This document shows, one piece after another, positions 14,165 through 23,328 of a stretch of DNA of 64,000 nt; the first letter of the stretch is position 1, and each line of letters begins with the position of its first letter. Source of the stretch: Ornithinibacillus bavariensis (GTDB taxonomy: Bacteria > Bacillota > Bacilli > Bacillales > Amphibacillaceae). The notes under the pieces are model-generated. The model saw nothing but the letters and a program-made list of their open reading frames with translations, searched no databases and was not told the origin of the DNA. The DNA is taken from positions 434,001 to 498,000 of the forward strand of contig NZ_JBNPWZ010000002.1 in NCBI RefSeq assembly GCF_050433565.1, read 5' to 3'. The position numbers and the translations under genes are program-made.

Positions 14165-15433
14165 TTAAAATCCTACTCTACCACTTATATCATCCGTTAC
14201 CCAATCCTGCTTCTGTACTTTCTTTTGATTTACTTGTAAATCATTTACGATTTTATCTATATCGACCTGTTTCTCATAATGCCAATCAAGTGCTATGGAC
14301 ATATATACTTCATTTAACTGTGCAATGGATAGCCCTTTTGTTTTACTGATTAACTTCTCCAGTTGATTTTCTTCTATAAATTGGCTGATACCCTTCTTTA
14401 ATAAATAATTTTTTCTTAGAATATCAGATGGCTGTTTAATTTCATAAGCACGATCGAAGCGTCCTGCACGATTAATTAAGGCGGGATCGATTTTTTCTGG
14501 GTAGTTTGTTGTTCCAATTAGAAAAATACCCTCTTTAGATGTTGCTCCATCTAGAGTATTAAGAAATACGGATCTAGATTCTTCAGGCATGGAGTCGATA
14601 TCTTCTATCACTAGAACCATCGGGGCTAAACGTACTACTTTTGAAAAAATTTCACTTATTGAGTAACTAGAAGTGAATTCTGTGATTTGCCAGTAAACAA
14701 TTGGAGCAGCAACACTTCCTGCAATAGATTTAACTAACGTAGTTTTTCCATTACCTGGACTGCCATATAATAATATCCCTCGTTTATAAGGAATATGGTA
14801 CGTCTTAAAGAAAGTCCCGCTATGTAGGAAAAATTCATCAATGGAGCGAAAAATATCTGTCTTTATCCTATCCTCCAGTAATACGTCCTCCCGTGCGATC
14901 TGCTGAGTGATTTTTTCTTTTGACCTAGTAAGTCCTTCATCAGTATCTGTAAAAACTGTAATTCCATCTAGCATAAACTGACGCTCTAAATCATCGATAT
15001 ACTGTAGGAAGTCGAGGACTTGTCCGTCATTTTTTCCAAATAAATAGCTTTCCGTAAACGGGTGTCCATAACTATATACCGGCAGGGTAACTATTGCAAT
15101 ATCAAATACTGAAAAATAATAAATGTTATTCGTACTAGATGGCTTAATCTCGTGTTTGCCATTATCTTTCGGTAAAATATCTGCATGACCAAACGAATCG
15201 TATACACTAGCAACTAACTCAAGCTCTTCGGGTTTATTTTGCAGTATATCGCTAATTATTTCGTTAAAATCACCAGCATTTCTTCTCTCGGTATTATATA
15301 GCTGGAAAGAAAAACCATATTTTTCATTTAAGAATTCAATAACTTTGTTTATTGCAAACGTGTACTGATAATAATAGTGTAGCTTACGACTATCAGGGTT
15401 CTCGTATTTAATTAATGTCTCTACTTTTCTCAT
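14165..15433 (-). CDS. AAA-family ATPase (BCS1/Rix7-like arrangement)
   Basis: 422 residues. Residues 1-200 are an N-terminal domain I do not recognise. Residues 215-370 are a classical AAA module: Walker A GSPGNGKT (224-231), Walker B MVLVIEDID (272-280), sensor-1 GTTN, and two arginine fingers in NRAGRFDR. The short C-terminal lid follows. Such stand-alone AAA proteins remodel protein complexes; no protease or partner gene is adjacent. Minus-strand AGAAAGGTTTTGTTC precedes the ATG at 15433; the two extra codons upstream begin with TTG and are less likely. Confidence 0.82.
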   Translation of the reverse strand: MRKVETLIKYENPDSRKLHYYYQYTFAINKVIEFLNEKYGFSFQLYNTERRNAGDFNEIISDILQNKPEELELVASVYDSFGHADILPKDNGKHEIKPSSTNNIYYFSVFDIAIVTLPVYSYGHPFTESYLFGKNDGQVLDFLQYIDDLERQFMLDGITVFTDTDEGLTRSKEKITQQIAREDVLLEDRIKTDIFRSIDEFFLHSGTFFKTYHIPYKRGILLYGSPGNGKTTLVKSIAGSVAAPIVYWQITEFTSSYSISEIFSKVVRLAPMVLVIEDIDSMPEESRSVFLNTLDGATSKEGIFLIGTTNYPEKIDPALINRAGRFDRAYEIKQPSDILRKNYLLKKGISQFIEENQLEKLISKTKGLSIAQLNEVYMSIALDWHYEKQVDIDKIVNDLQVNQKKVQKQDWVTDDISGRVGF

Positions 15434-15555
15434 GAACAAAACCTTTCTACAAAATATAGTAATGATAAAGAAAATTATAACAAATAACTACAATTCAAGC
15501 TACTGAAGGTGCAACACTCTAAATGGAAAAGAAACACTCCCTTGCCGAGAAGATG

Positions 15556-15584
15556 ATGACAAGTAATCTTTTTATTGGTATAAT
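15556..15584 (+). promoter_or_regulatory. Promoter of the T-box/argS transcript
   Basis: ATGACA (15556-15561) and TATAAT (15579-15584) with a 17-base spacer, directly upstream of the T-box leader. Confidence 0.68.
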
Positions 15585-15589
15585 GGTAA

Positions 15590-15850
15590 AAACTTTTACA
15601 ACTAAAATCGTTGAGGAAGAGAGTAATTATTTGAAAAGCGAAGCGAGCTGGGGATGGTGGAAGCCTAGTGCATGATCAAATAATGAACCGGACTTTGGAG
15701 ATGCTTTCCTGAACCTTAGTAGGGAAAGACGGGGAGAGACCTCGTTATCAATTTAGAGTGGTTTTTATATGTTATAAAACAATTAGAGTGGTACCGCGGG
15801 ATTATTATAGCTCTCGCCTCTTTAACAATGAAGAGGTGGGGGCTTTTTTA
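15590..15850 (+). promoter_or_regulatory. T-box riboswitch controlling argS
   Basis: tRNA-sensing leader that lets transcription continue when uncharged tRNA-Arg binds. Stem I is closed by ATTATTTG pairing with CAAATAAT. The specifier region GAACCGGAC contains CGG followed by A, consistent with an arginine codon. The T-box sequence TGGTACCGCGG (about 15789-15799) pairs with the tRNA end. The terminator AGCTCTCGCCTCTT / GAAGAGGTGGGGGCT (15809-15844) has a T-run. Confidence 0.92.
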
Positions 15851-15867
15851 AATGGAGGAGAATAATA

Positions 15868-17550
15868 ATGAATTACAAACAAGAATTCGCAAATGCATTG
15901 GAACAAATATTGGATGGTGTACTATCGCTAGAGGAAATTTTAAGCATGATTGAAAAACCAAAGTTTAACCACATGGGTGATTCCGCTTTTCCATGCTTTC
16001 AACTAGCGAAAATATATCGTCAATCCCCTAAAACTATTTCCGAGGAAATTACGCAAAAAGTGAACGTACCCCTGTTTGAAAAAGTGGAAGCAACAGGAGG
16101 ATATGTGAATGTTTTTCTTAACAAGAAGTATGTAACAAAGCAGACCCTCGAATTAATTTTTTCGGAGAAAGAGCGATATGGATCTTTCCATGTTGGATGT
16201 GGTAAAACGATAACCATTGATTATTCATCTCCTAATATCGCAAAGCCTTTTTCTATGGGCCATCTTCGTTCTACTGTTATTGGAAATTCTTTATCCTTGA
16301 TAGCAGAAAAGCATGGATATCACGTTATCCGAATAAATCATCTAGGGGATTGGGGAACACAATTTGGCAAGCTAATCGTCGCTTACAAAAAATGGGGTGA
16401 TGAGGAAAAAGTAAAAAGAAGCCCTATAAAAGAATTATTGGCCTTATACGTTAAATTTCATGAAGAAGCGGAAAAAGATCCTATATTGAATGATCTTGGA
16501 CGAGAGGCATTCAAATTGCTTGAAAATGGTGATAAGGAAGCCATGGATCTGTGGGAATGGTTCCGGGATGAGTCATTAAAGGAATTTATGAAAATATATG
16601 ATCTACTAGGGATAACCTTTGATTCCTATCATGGAGAGGCGTTTTATAATGATAAAATGGAGCAAGTTGTAGACCTGCTGACAGAGAAAGGGCTACTGGT
16701 GGAATCGGATGGTGCAAATGTTGTGCAACTTGAAAATTTTCCACCATGCTTAATTAAAAAGCGAGATGGAACTACATTATACGCAACGAGAGACTTAGCT
16801 GCAGCGATTTATCGTCAAGACAATTATCATTTTGACAAGTCAATTTATGTGGTTGGCAATGAACAAACCTTACATTTTAAACAGCTATTTGCAGTACTTG
16901 AAAAATTAGGCTTCAGTTGGCAAAAAGGGATGACCCATGTGCCATTTGGGATGATTTTAAAAGATGGTAAAAAAATGTCCACTCGTAAAGGCAAGGTAGT
17001 TTTACTGGAGAATGTGATTAAGGAAGCAATACAGTTAGCCTTAGCTAATATTGAAGAAAAGAATCCTAATTTAATTGATAAAGAGGAGATTGCTAAGCAA
17101 GTCGGTGTAGGAGCAATCATCTTCCATGATTTAAAAAATGGTCGCATGAATGATATTGAATTTTCATTAGAAGACATGCTTCGTTTTGAAGGAGAAACTG
17201 GTCCTTATGTACAATATACACATGCCCGCGCTGCTGCTTTATTAAGAAAGGGAAATTATGTACGAGAAACTGATTATAAAATAGAGTTACATGATGAGGA
17301 AGCATGGCAAATTATAAAGGAATTACTTTCATTTCCAGAGGCGATTGAGAGAGCTATGTTAGGCCTTGATCCATCTCAAATTGCAAAGTGCTTACTTGAT
17401 TTATCGAAGGCGTTTAATAAATACTATGCTTCAGTAAAAATCTTAGAGGAATCTCATAAACAAGATCGATTGTCATTGGTATTTGCTGTGAAAACTGTCT
17501 TAAAGGAAGGGCTACGTCTATTAGGAATACAAGCTCCAGAACAGATGTGA
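15868..17550 (+). CDS. argS: Arginyl-tRNA synthetase
   Basis: 560-residue class I synthetase that charges tRNA-Arg. The N-terminal Add1 domain occupies about 1-110. The HIGH-type signature is SPNIAKPFSMGHLRST (HLRS at 132-135). The KMSKS-type loop is KKMSTRKGK near residue 370. The C-terminal helical DALR domain contains GPYVQYTHARAAALLRK and ends in GIQAPEQM. TGGAGGAGAATAAT precedes the ATG. It is transcribed alone behind a T-box. Some bacilli carry two argS copies of which one is T-box-controlled; whether a second copy exists cannot be seen here. Confidence 0.96.
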   Translation: MNYKQEFANALEQILDGVLSLEEILSMIEKPKFNHMGDSAFPCFQLAKIYRQSPKTISEEITQKVNVPLFEKVEATGGYVNVFLNKKYVTKQTLELIFSEKERYGSFHVGCGKTITIDYSSPNIAKPFSMGHLRSTVIGNSLSLIAEKHGYHVIRINHLGDWGTQFGKLIVAYKKWGDEEKVKRSPIKELLALYVKFHEEAEKDPILNDLGREAFKLLENGDKEAMDLWEWFRDESLKEFMKIYDLLGITFDSYHGEAFYNDKMEQVVDLLTEKGLLVESDGANVVQLENFPPCLIKKRDGTTLYATRDLAAAIYRQDNYHFDKSIYVVGNEQTLHFKQLFAVLEKLGFSWQKGMTHVPFGMILKDGKKMSTRKGKVVLLENVIKEAIQLALANIEEKNPNLIDKEEIAKQVGVGAIIFHDLKNGRMNDIEFSLEDMLRFEGETGPYVQYTHARAAALLRKGNYVRETDYKIELHDEEAWQIIKELLSFPEAIERAMLGLDPSQIAKCLLDLSKAFNKYYASVKILEESHKQDRLSLVFAVKTVLKEGLRLLGIQAPEQM

Positions 17551-17649
17551 CTAAAGATACAAACAATAGTGATAGGGACGATTAAAGTTGTTATAATAAG
17601 GTAATAAAAAAGATATAAACAACTATTTTTGAAGTAAGGGATGATAGGT

Positions 17650-18288
17650 TTGGCAGAAACTCACACATTTACAACCGGTGAAGAGGTTGCTAACGCGATA
17701 ACACATGGGATAGGTGTATTGCTTAGTATAGCAGGCTTAGTTTTGCTCATTGTGTTTTCAGTTATGAATGGTACAGCTTTACATGTAGTTAGTTTTACAA
17801 TCTTCGGCTCTAGTATGGTGATTTTATACACTTCATCAACTTTAGTACACGCACTTCCAAAGGGGAAGGCAAAAGATTTATTCGAAATTTTTGATCACTC
17901 TTCGATCTATTTATTTATTGCAGGTACGTATACGCCGTTCACTTTACTCGTTATTAAAGGTACGCTTGGCTGGACAATGTTTGGTATTGTTTGGGGGTTA
18001 GCTATTGCAGGGATTATCTTTAAGGCATTTTTTGTGAAGAAGTTTCTCGTCACCTCCACCATCCTCTATTTATTGATGGGCTGGATGGTTGTTATTGGCT
18101 GGAATCGCATTTTGGATAATGTTCCATATGGAGGAGTTGCATTACTTGTAGCTGGTGGTCTATGTTATACAGTTGGAACAATATTCTATATGTGGCGTGG
18201 TTTTAAGTTTCACCACTTGGTATGGCATATATTTGTTTTAGCCGGCACTATCTGCCATTTCTTCAGTGTACTTTTATATTTAGTTTAA
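17650..18288 (+). CDS. Hemolysin III family (PAQR-like) membrane protein
   Basis: About 213 residues with seven predicted transmembrane helices. Family marks are EEVANAITHGIGVLLS at the start, STLVHALP and FDHSSIYLFIAGTYTPF in the middle, and FHHLVWHIFVLAGTICHF at the end. The His and Ser residues form the putative zinc site of the PAQR/HlyIII fold. Enzymatic role (perhaps lipid amidase) is unproven. The frame opens at ATG 17641, but AAGGG abuts that codon; TTG at 17650 has proper spacing, so I prefer it. Confidence 0.85.
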   Translation: MAETHTFTTGEEVANAITHGIGVLLSIAGLVLLIVFSVMNGTALHVVSFTIFGSSMVILYTSSTLVHALPKGKAKDLFEIFDHSSIYLFIAGTYTPFTLLVIKGTLGWTMFGIVWGLAIAGIIFKAFFVKKFLVTSTILYLLMGWMVVIGWNRILDNVPYGGVALLVAGGLCYTVGTIFYMWRGFKFHHLVWHIFVLAGTICHFFSVLLYLV

Positions 18289-18297
18289 CCTTTTGAG

Positions 18298-18337
18298 CAC
18301 CCTTTAGAATTATTATTTTTCGAAAGGGTGTTTTTTT
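18298..18337 (+). terminator. Rho-independent terminator
   Basis: CACCCTTTAGAA / TTCGAAAGGGTG hairpin followed by seven T residues, just after the hemolysin III-like gene. Confidence 0.88.
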
Positions 18338-18387
18338 CTTGTTACCATTTTGATTTTCATGCGTTTAATTGTTGAGGGGAGGAGCTA

Positions 18388-18885
18388 ATGAAGCATACTA
18401 TTAATAAAATTTATCAAGCATACTTTAACGATATATTTCATTTTCTCCTTTCTTTAAGTCAGAATTACCATACAGCAGAGGATCTCGTACAGGAAACCTT
18501 TATCCGTGCACATCTTTATATTGAAACATATAAAGGAGAAAATATTAAGTCATGGCTATTTACAATAGCACATCATGTGTTTATCGACTATTACCGTAAA
18601 CATAAAAAGATGATTATAAAGGATGAACGTTATTTTTCCTTTATATCTGATAAGAAGATAGGAACAGATGAAGAAATCATCGTACAAGAGGAAATTAATG
18701 AGGTTATTCGTCTAGTAGGAAATTTACCTGAGAAGCATAGGCTGGCAGTTCTTTTGCATGATATTCACGGCTTTTCTCAGTATGAAGCAGCTAACGTAAT
18801 GAATGTAAAGCAATCTTATTTTAAGGTCTTATTATTTAGAGGTCGACAGACAATAAGGCAGAGGAGGGCAAAGCATGACGGATGA
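18388..18885 (+). CDS. sigM: ECF sigma factor, SigM-like
   Basis: 165-residue extracytoplasmic-function sigma factor. Region 2 (about 10-80) holds AEDLVQETFIRAH and SWLFTIAHHVFIDYYRKHKK, which closely resembles B. subtilis SigM; region 4 is the C-terminal HGFSQYEAANVMNVKQSYFK helix-turn-helix. SigM directs cell-envelope stress genes. GGGGAGGAGCTA precedes the ATG. Its last 11 bases overlap the downstream gene, the expected anti-sigma factor, so translation is probably coupled. Assignment to SigM rather than another ECF group is from remembered similarity. Confidence 0.78.
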   Translation: MKHTINKIYQAYFNDIFHFLLSLSQNYHTAEDLVQETFIRAHLYIETYKGENIKSWLFTIAHHVFIDYYRKHKKMIIKDERYFSFISDKKIGTDEEIIVQEEINEVIRLVGNLPEKHRLAVLLHDIHGFSQYEAANVMNVKQSYFKVLLFRGRQTIRQRRAKHDG

Positions 18886-20041
18886 TTTTAAACGAAAACT
18901 AGAAGACTATGAAAAAGGTGTATTATCAGAAAGCGAAATGGATGAAATAGAGAAGGAATTAGAGAAACTAGAAACATATCAAGAATATTTAGAAGAGAAC
19001 ACATCTGAAGAATCAACTGATTATCGTATGAATGAACAAAAACAACGGAAAATTTTACGATTAAGTAAATGGAAAGCAAGATTTCAAACAGCATTTACCG
19101 CACTAGGTATTCTTATACTACTTACAATTGTATCCTCGGTGCTTACTTCTGTTTATTATGACTGGGGGAAACCGGATCGGTCAGAGGTATTCAGAAATAT
19201 CATCGATTATACATTAACGGTAACAAATCCATATGGGTATTACGGTAGTACAGATATTAATGTAAAGCCTTTCTTTGGTTTAGAGGCTAATCGTGATTTC
19301 AAGAAGGTTATTGGAGATGAAAATGTTGTCGTAGGTGAGATGAAGGTTAATTATATATTTTCGTTAATGGGATATCCAGAGAATGAATATTATGGCAGGC
19401 TATCACAGGAAGGCCCGGCTTTTATTTTTCCAGGTGTAGGGGAAGCAGGCTCTTCAGATTGGGACCAATTAGAAAAGCTTCCAGAAGGAACAGTTGTTTC
19501 TGCCTATGTTTCTTTTTCTAATCTTTTGGATACAGAGAAAGTGTTTCAGTTATTCAGTCAAAAAAATATGGAGTTAATTTGGTTTGCAGTTGATACCGGC
19601 TTCGAAGAAAATGATAAATTTAATGAGGGCATCATTCATGACCCCATTGGTTTTCCCAATTTTCCTATATGGCATGAGGATGATATGATATTAGAATCTA
19701 GGGAGGAATCGAAGGGGTTCATTGGTGGTACAGTATCTGAGAGCTATTCATCTCCTGAGTATGAGGAAGGGAATGCTTCCTTATTACATCAACAGTTTTA
19801 TAAAACCTTAAATTTTTTACAAGAGCATGAAAAGAAAGCAGACAAAATAATCTTTGGAAAATTAAGGCTAAAGGACCGAATAGCCTATTTAGAAAAAAAC
19901 GGTATTCATCATTATGGAGTCGTGATTACAGGCCCAACTAAAGAAATACTCACCTTAAAAGATGAAAAATGGATAAGCAATTTAGTGGTAGATGAGGTAG
20001 GATTCTGGAATTGGGGAAGCTGGCGCGAGGAGATAGAATAA
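18875..20041 (+). CDS. Anti-sigma factor, YhdL-like
   Basis: 388 residues. Residues 1-75 form the cytoplasmic sigma-binding domain (DDFKRKLEDYEKGVLSESEM), residues 78-101 a single transmembrane helix (FQTAFTALGILILLTIVSS), and the remainder is an extracellular domain of the sigma-regulator C-terminal type. The N-terminus closely resembles YhdL, the membrane anchor that holds SigM inactive. The 11-base overlap with the sigma gene supports that pairing. A separate small YhdK-like subunit is not evident. Confidence 0.8.
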   Translation: MTDDFKRKLEDYEKGVLSESEMDEIEKELEKLETYQEYLEENTSEESTDYRMNEQKQRKILRLSKWKARFQTAFTALGILILLTIVSSVLTSVYYDWGKPDRSEVFRNIIDYTLTVTNPYGYYGSTDINVKPFFGLEANRDFKKVIGDENVVVGEMKVNYIFSLMGYPENEYYGRLSQEGPAFIFPGVGEAGSSDWDQLEKLPEGTVVSAYVSFSNLLDTEKVFQLFSQKNMELIWFAVDTGFEENDKFNEGIIHDPIGFPNFPIWHEDDMILESREESKGFIGGTVSESYSSPEYEEGNASLLHQQFYKTLNFLQEHEKKADKIIFGKLRLKDRIAYLEKNGIHHYGVVITGPTKEILTLKDEKWISNLVVDEVGFWNWGSWREEIE

Positions 20042-20105
20042 AAGATCATTCATTTGGGAATGATTCTAAACGGAACTGATGATAAATGATTATTTTGATG
20101 AAATT

Positions 20106-20138
20106 GGAGTTAAGAGCCTCTGCTTTTAACTCCTTTTA
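20106..20138 (+). terminator. Rho-independent terminator of the sigma operon
   Basis: GGAGTTAA (20106-20113) pairs with TTAACTCC (20126-20133) followed by TTTTATT. Confidence 0.75.
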
Positions 20139-20255
20139 TTATTCTAAAGCAAAATTTTTATAATTTTCGATTATCTCTTTAGTGGTACGATTTGTTTTGT
20201 GCTAAAGTAGAGGAGGAATACGTTATGCCCACCTTATAATAAGGGAGAGCCAGCC

Positions 20256-20867
20256 ATGAAACGGGAGAAGCTAATTCGGAAATATGATAAACAAGTATCG
20301 GCTTATGAAACTAATCGGGATAACCCAACACTTGTAAAATGGAGAAGTAGAATTATACCAGACGCTTATGGTAGCGTATTGGAAATTGGGATTGGAGTAG
20401 GTGCGAATTTCGCCTATTACGAAAGGGAAAAGGTCAAAGAGCTATTAGGGGTAGACTTTAGTAAAGAGATGATTAGAGGTGCTGAAAGAGAAGCATCCAA
20501 GCATCATATAAAGACCAGTTTTATAAATAAAGATATTCGTCATGTACATTTCGAATCCAATTCGTTCGACTCCATTGTTTCAACTTTGACCTTATGCGGC
20601 TATCCGAATCCTGTTGATACGTTGAACAAAATAAATGATTGGTGCAGGAAAGATGGTAAAGTATTGTTGATGGAGCATGGATTAAGTACGAATCCATTTC
20701 TTTCAGTCACACAAAAGATAGTGGATCCACTTTTCAATAAAGTTTCTGGTTGCCATTGTAACCGAAATATGATTAAGCTAGTGGAGAAATCTAGACTGCA
20801 AATTGAGCGTGTAGAAAGATATTGGTCTGGAATTATTTGTTTAATATGGGCAAGGCCACGTGAATGA
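20256..20867 (+). CDS. Class I SAM-dependent methyltransferase
   Basis: 203 residues with the Rossmann-like methyltransferase fold. Motif I is VLEIGIGVGANFAYY, motif II LLGVDFSKEMI, and the post-motif VSTLTLCGYPNP and GKVLLMEHG follow. The arrangement resembles UbiE/METTL7-type enzymes, whose substrates include lipids, quinones and thiols; the substrate here cannot be assigned. AAGGGAGAGCCAGCC precedes the ATG. About 70 bases separate it from the alkyltransferase-like gene. Confidence 0.85.
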   Translation: MKREKLIRKYDKQVSAYETNRDNPTLVKWRSRIIPDAYGSVLEIGIGVGANFAYYEREKVKELLGVDFSKEMIRGAEREASKHHIKTSFINKDIRHVHFESNSFDSIVSTLTLCGYPNPVDTLNKINDWCRKDGKVLLMEHGLSTNPFLSVTQKIVDPLFNKVSGCHCNRNMIKLVEKSRLQIERVERYWSGIICLIWARPRE

Positions 20868-20939
20868 ACCTCTGTCGAAAAAGACGATTAAGACTAAGAC
20901 TGCTTAATTTATGAGAAGACAACCATTGGAGGAACAACA

Positions 20940-21260
20940 ATGACACCGTTTACTGAGAGAGTCATCCAACTAATTCAAAACATCCCAGAAGGTAAAGTAG
21001 CAACATATGGTCAGATTGCAAGCTTGGCAGGGTCGCCAAGAGCTGCACGGCAAGTAGTACGAATCCTTCATTCGATGAGTAAGAAGTATCAGCTTCCTTG
21101 GCATCGAGTAATCAATGCGCAAGGGAAAATTGGGTTGAAAGATGAACAATCTTATTATGAGCAGCTGATGAGACTTGAGGCGGAAGGGATAGCATTTGGA
21201 CAACATGATTGGATCGATTTAGAAATATTTCAATGGAAGACTGACAAAGATAGATGTTAG
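20940..21260 (+). CDS. Alkyltransferase-like protein (ATL, MGMT family without catalytic cysteine)
   Basis: 106 residues matching the DNA-binding half of O6-methylguanine-DNA methyltransferases: FTERVIQLIQNIPEGKVATY, GQIASLAGSPRAARQVV and the recognition helix. The active-site motif PCHRV of true methyltransferases reads PWHRV here, so the acceptor cysteine is replaced by tryptophan. ATL proteins bind O6-alkylguanine, flip it out and flag it for nucleotide excision repair. TTGGAGGAACAACA precedes the ATG. The tiny membrane protein gene follows nine bases later and may be in the same unit. Confidence 0.9.
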   Translation: MTPFTERVIQLIQNIPEGKVATYGQIASLAGSPRAARQVVRILHSMSKKYQLPWHRVINAQGKIGLKDEQSYYEQLMRLEAEGIAFGQHDWIDLEIFQWKTDKDRC

Positions 21261-21269
21261 GGGGGTATC

Positions 21270-21401
21270 ATGTGGATTTTTCTCGTCATCGCATGGATTT
21301 TATTGTTGTATCACTTGTCGACAATGAGACAGCAAAACGCATCTATTATCAAACAGAATAAAGAATTGATTTCTATATTAGAAGAGATTCGAGATAAATA
21401 A
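21270..21401 (+). CDS. Single-span membrane microprotein
   Basis: 43 residues: one N-terminal transmembrane helix (WIFLVIAWILLLYHL) and a short charged cytoplasmic helix (NKELISILEEIRDK). A GGGGGGTATC run provides the ribosome site right after the preceding stop. No function can be assigned; the layout suits a small membrane regulator or assembly factor. Confidence 0.6.
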   Translation: MWIFLVIAWILLLYHLSTMRQQNASIIKQNKELISILEEIRDK

Positions 21402-21595
21402 AATAGTTACGAGTGGCTTTTATGATATCTATTTTTGAATCTTTCTCAGCAAATATATACTCGTTTTATAAAATACATAGCATGGTACAATAAAATACAT
21501 AACCTGAAAAATTGCTTATTAAAGCATTGAATATGAAACGCTTATGAGTTTGAAAGGGCATTATTTAACCCCATCAAATCCATAAGCGTATTAGC

Positions 21596-23152
21596 TTAAA
21601 ATACCTTTGTAGTCCAATCCTCACAATTCCACATATCCGTTACTACCCCATCATAAAAGTCGGGCTCATGGGAGATGAGAAGAACACTACCTTTATATTC
21701 TTTTAGTGCTCGCTTTAATTCTTCTTTTGCATCTGGGTCTAAGTGGTTTGTCGGTTCATCGAGTACAAGTAAATTTGTTTCACGGTTAATTAATTTACAT
21801 AGACGAACTTTGGCTTTTTCCCCACCACTGAGCACTTGGATCTTACTTTCAATATGCTTCGTAGTTAGACCACACTTTGCAAGAGCTGCACGTACCTCAT
21901 ATTGTGTGAAATGGGGAAATTCATCCCATATTTCTTGTATACAAGTATTGTTATTTTCGGACTTAATCTCCTGTTCAAAATAACCGATATGAAGGTTTTC
22001 ACCTAATTGAACACTACCGGAAACAGGAGTAATTTCTCCTAAAATGCTTTTAAGAAGGGTCGTTTTACCAATTCCATTTGCCCCGTAGAGAGCAATTTTT
22101 TGACCACGCTCCATCGATAAATTTAACGGGCGAGATAAAGGTTCACCATATCCAATCACAAGGTCCTTTGTCTCAAACAAGTATTTTCCTGGTGTACGGG
22201 CTAGTTTAAAATTAAATTCTGGCTTTGGCTTCTCTACATCCAGTTCAATTACGTCCATTTTGTCGAGCTTCTTCTGACGGGACATAGCCATCCTTGCAGT
22301 AGCTGCATTGGCCTTATTTCGAGCAACAAAGTCTTTTAAGTTGGCGATTTCTTTTTGTTGTTTTTTATAGGCTGCAACTTGCTGCTGTTTTTTAAGCTCA
22401 TATAAGCGTAAGAATTCATTGTAGTCGCCAGGATATCTAGTTAGTTCTTGATTCTCCACATGATAAATCAGATTGACGACACTATTTAAAAATGGAATAT
22501 CGTGTGACACTAAAATAAAAGCATGATCATAGTTTTGTAAATAGCTTTTTAGCCATTCGATATGCTCGAAGTCTAAATAGTTGGTTGGCTCATCAAGAAG
22601 TAATATCTCGGGCTTTTCTAATAGTAATTTAGCTAACAGTACTTTGGTACGCTGACCACCACTTAAATCATGTACATCCCGGTCAAGTCCGAAATCATTT
22701 AACCCGAGTCCATTGGCTACTTCCTCGACCTTTGCATCGATTGTATAAAAATCGTTGTTCGTTAAGGTATCCTGCATTCTACCTGTATCTTCTAGAAGTT
22801 TTTCCAATTCCTCTGGTGAAGCCTCTCCCATTTTGGCAAATAGCTGATTCATCTCTGCTTCCATATCATATAAATATTGAAAAGCAGTTCGTAACACATC
22901 TCGGATTGACATTCCTTGTTTTAAGACTGCGTGTTGATCTAAGTAACCAACACGGATATGTTTTGCCCAAGTTACGTTACCAGCATCTGGTTCTAATTTT
23001 CCAGTAATAATATTCATAAAAGTGGATTTACCCTCACCGTTTGCCCCGATAAGACCAATATGCTCACCTTGTAATAATCGAAAGGAAACATTCTCAAATA
23101 TTGCACGGTCACCAAATCCGTGACTTAAATCTTTTACTGTTAATAAGCTCAT
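21596..23152 (-). CDS. yfmM: ABC-F family ATPase, YfmM-like
   Basis: 518 residues with two ABC domains and no membrane segment, the ABC-F layout. Domain 1 has Walker A GANGEGKST, signature LSGGQRTK and Walker B ILLLDEPTN; domain 2 has GANGIGKTT, LSGGEKAK and LLVLDEPTN. A charged linker (ELKKQQQVAAYKKQQKEIAN) lies between. Such proteins bind the ribosomal E site and relieve stalls or resist antibiotics. The C-terminal MWNCEDWTTKV matches YfmM. The frame opens 87 bases earlier, but AAAAGGTGTTATCATT precedes the ATG at 23152. Confidence 0.88.
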   Translation of the reverse strand: MSLLTVKDLSHGFGDRAIFENVSFRLLQGEHIGLIGANGEGKSTFMNIITGKLEPDAGNVTWAKHIRVGYLDQHAVLKQGMSIRDVLRTAFQYLYDMEAEMNQLFAKMGEASPEELEKLLEDTGRMQDTLTNNDFYTIDAKVEEVANGLGLNDFGLDRDVHDLSGGQRTKVLLAKLLLEKPEILLLDEPTNYLDFEHIEWLKSYLQNYDHAFILVSHDIPFLNSVVNLIYHVENQELTRYPGDYNEFLRLYELKKQQQVAAYKKQQKEIANLKDFVARNKANAATARMAMSRQKKLDKMDVIELDVEKPKPEFNFKLARTPGKYLFETKDLVIGYGEPLSRPLNLSMERGQKIALYGANGIGKTTLLKSILGEITPVSGSVQLGENLHIGYFEQEIKSENNNTCIQEIWDEFPHFTQYEVRAALAKCGLTTKHIESKIQVLSGGEKAKVRLCKLINRETNLLVLDEPTNHLDPDAKEELKRALKEYKGSVLLISHEPDFYDGVVTDMWNCEDWTTKVF

Positions 23153-23328
23153 AATGATAACACCTTTTCTTTTTTTCAATACATTCTCTCTTATTATACG
23201 GTTCAAGCTCGGGGAAAGGAAGAAAATTTTAATGTTCAATAGGTGTTGTTACCAGATACTAATACTTGGTATAATATTCTATAATTGTAGCTTAAAAATT
23301 ATCTAATGAGTTAGAATGGGGGACATGT

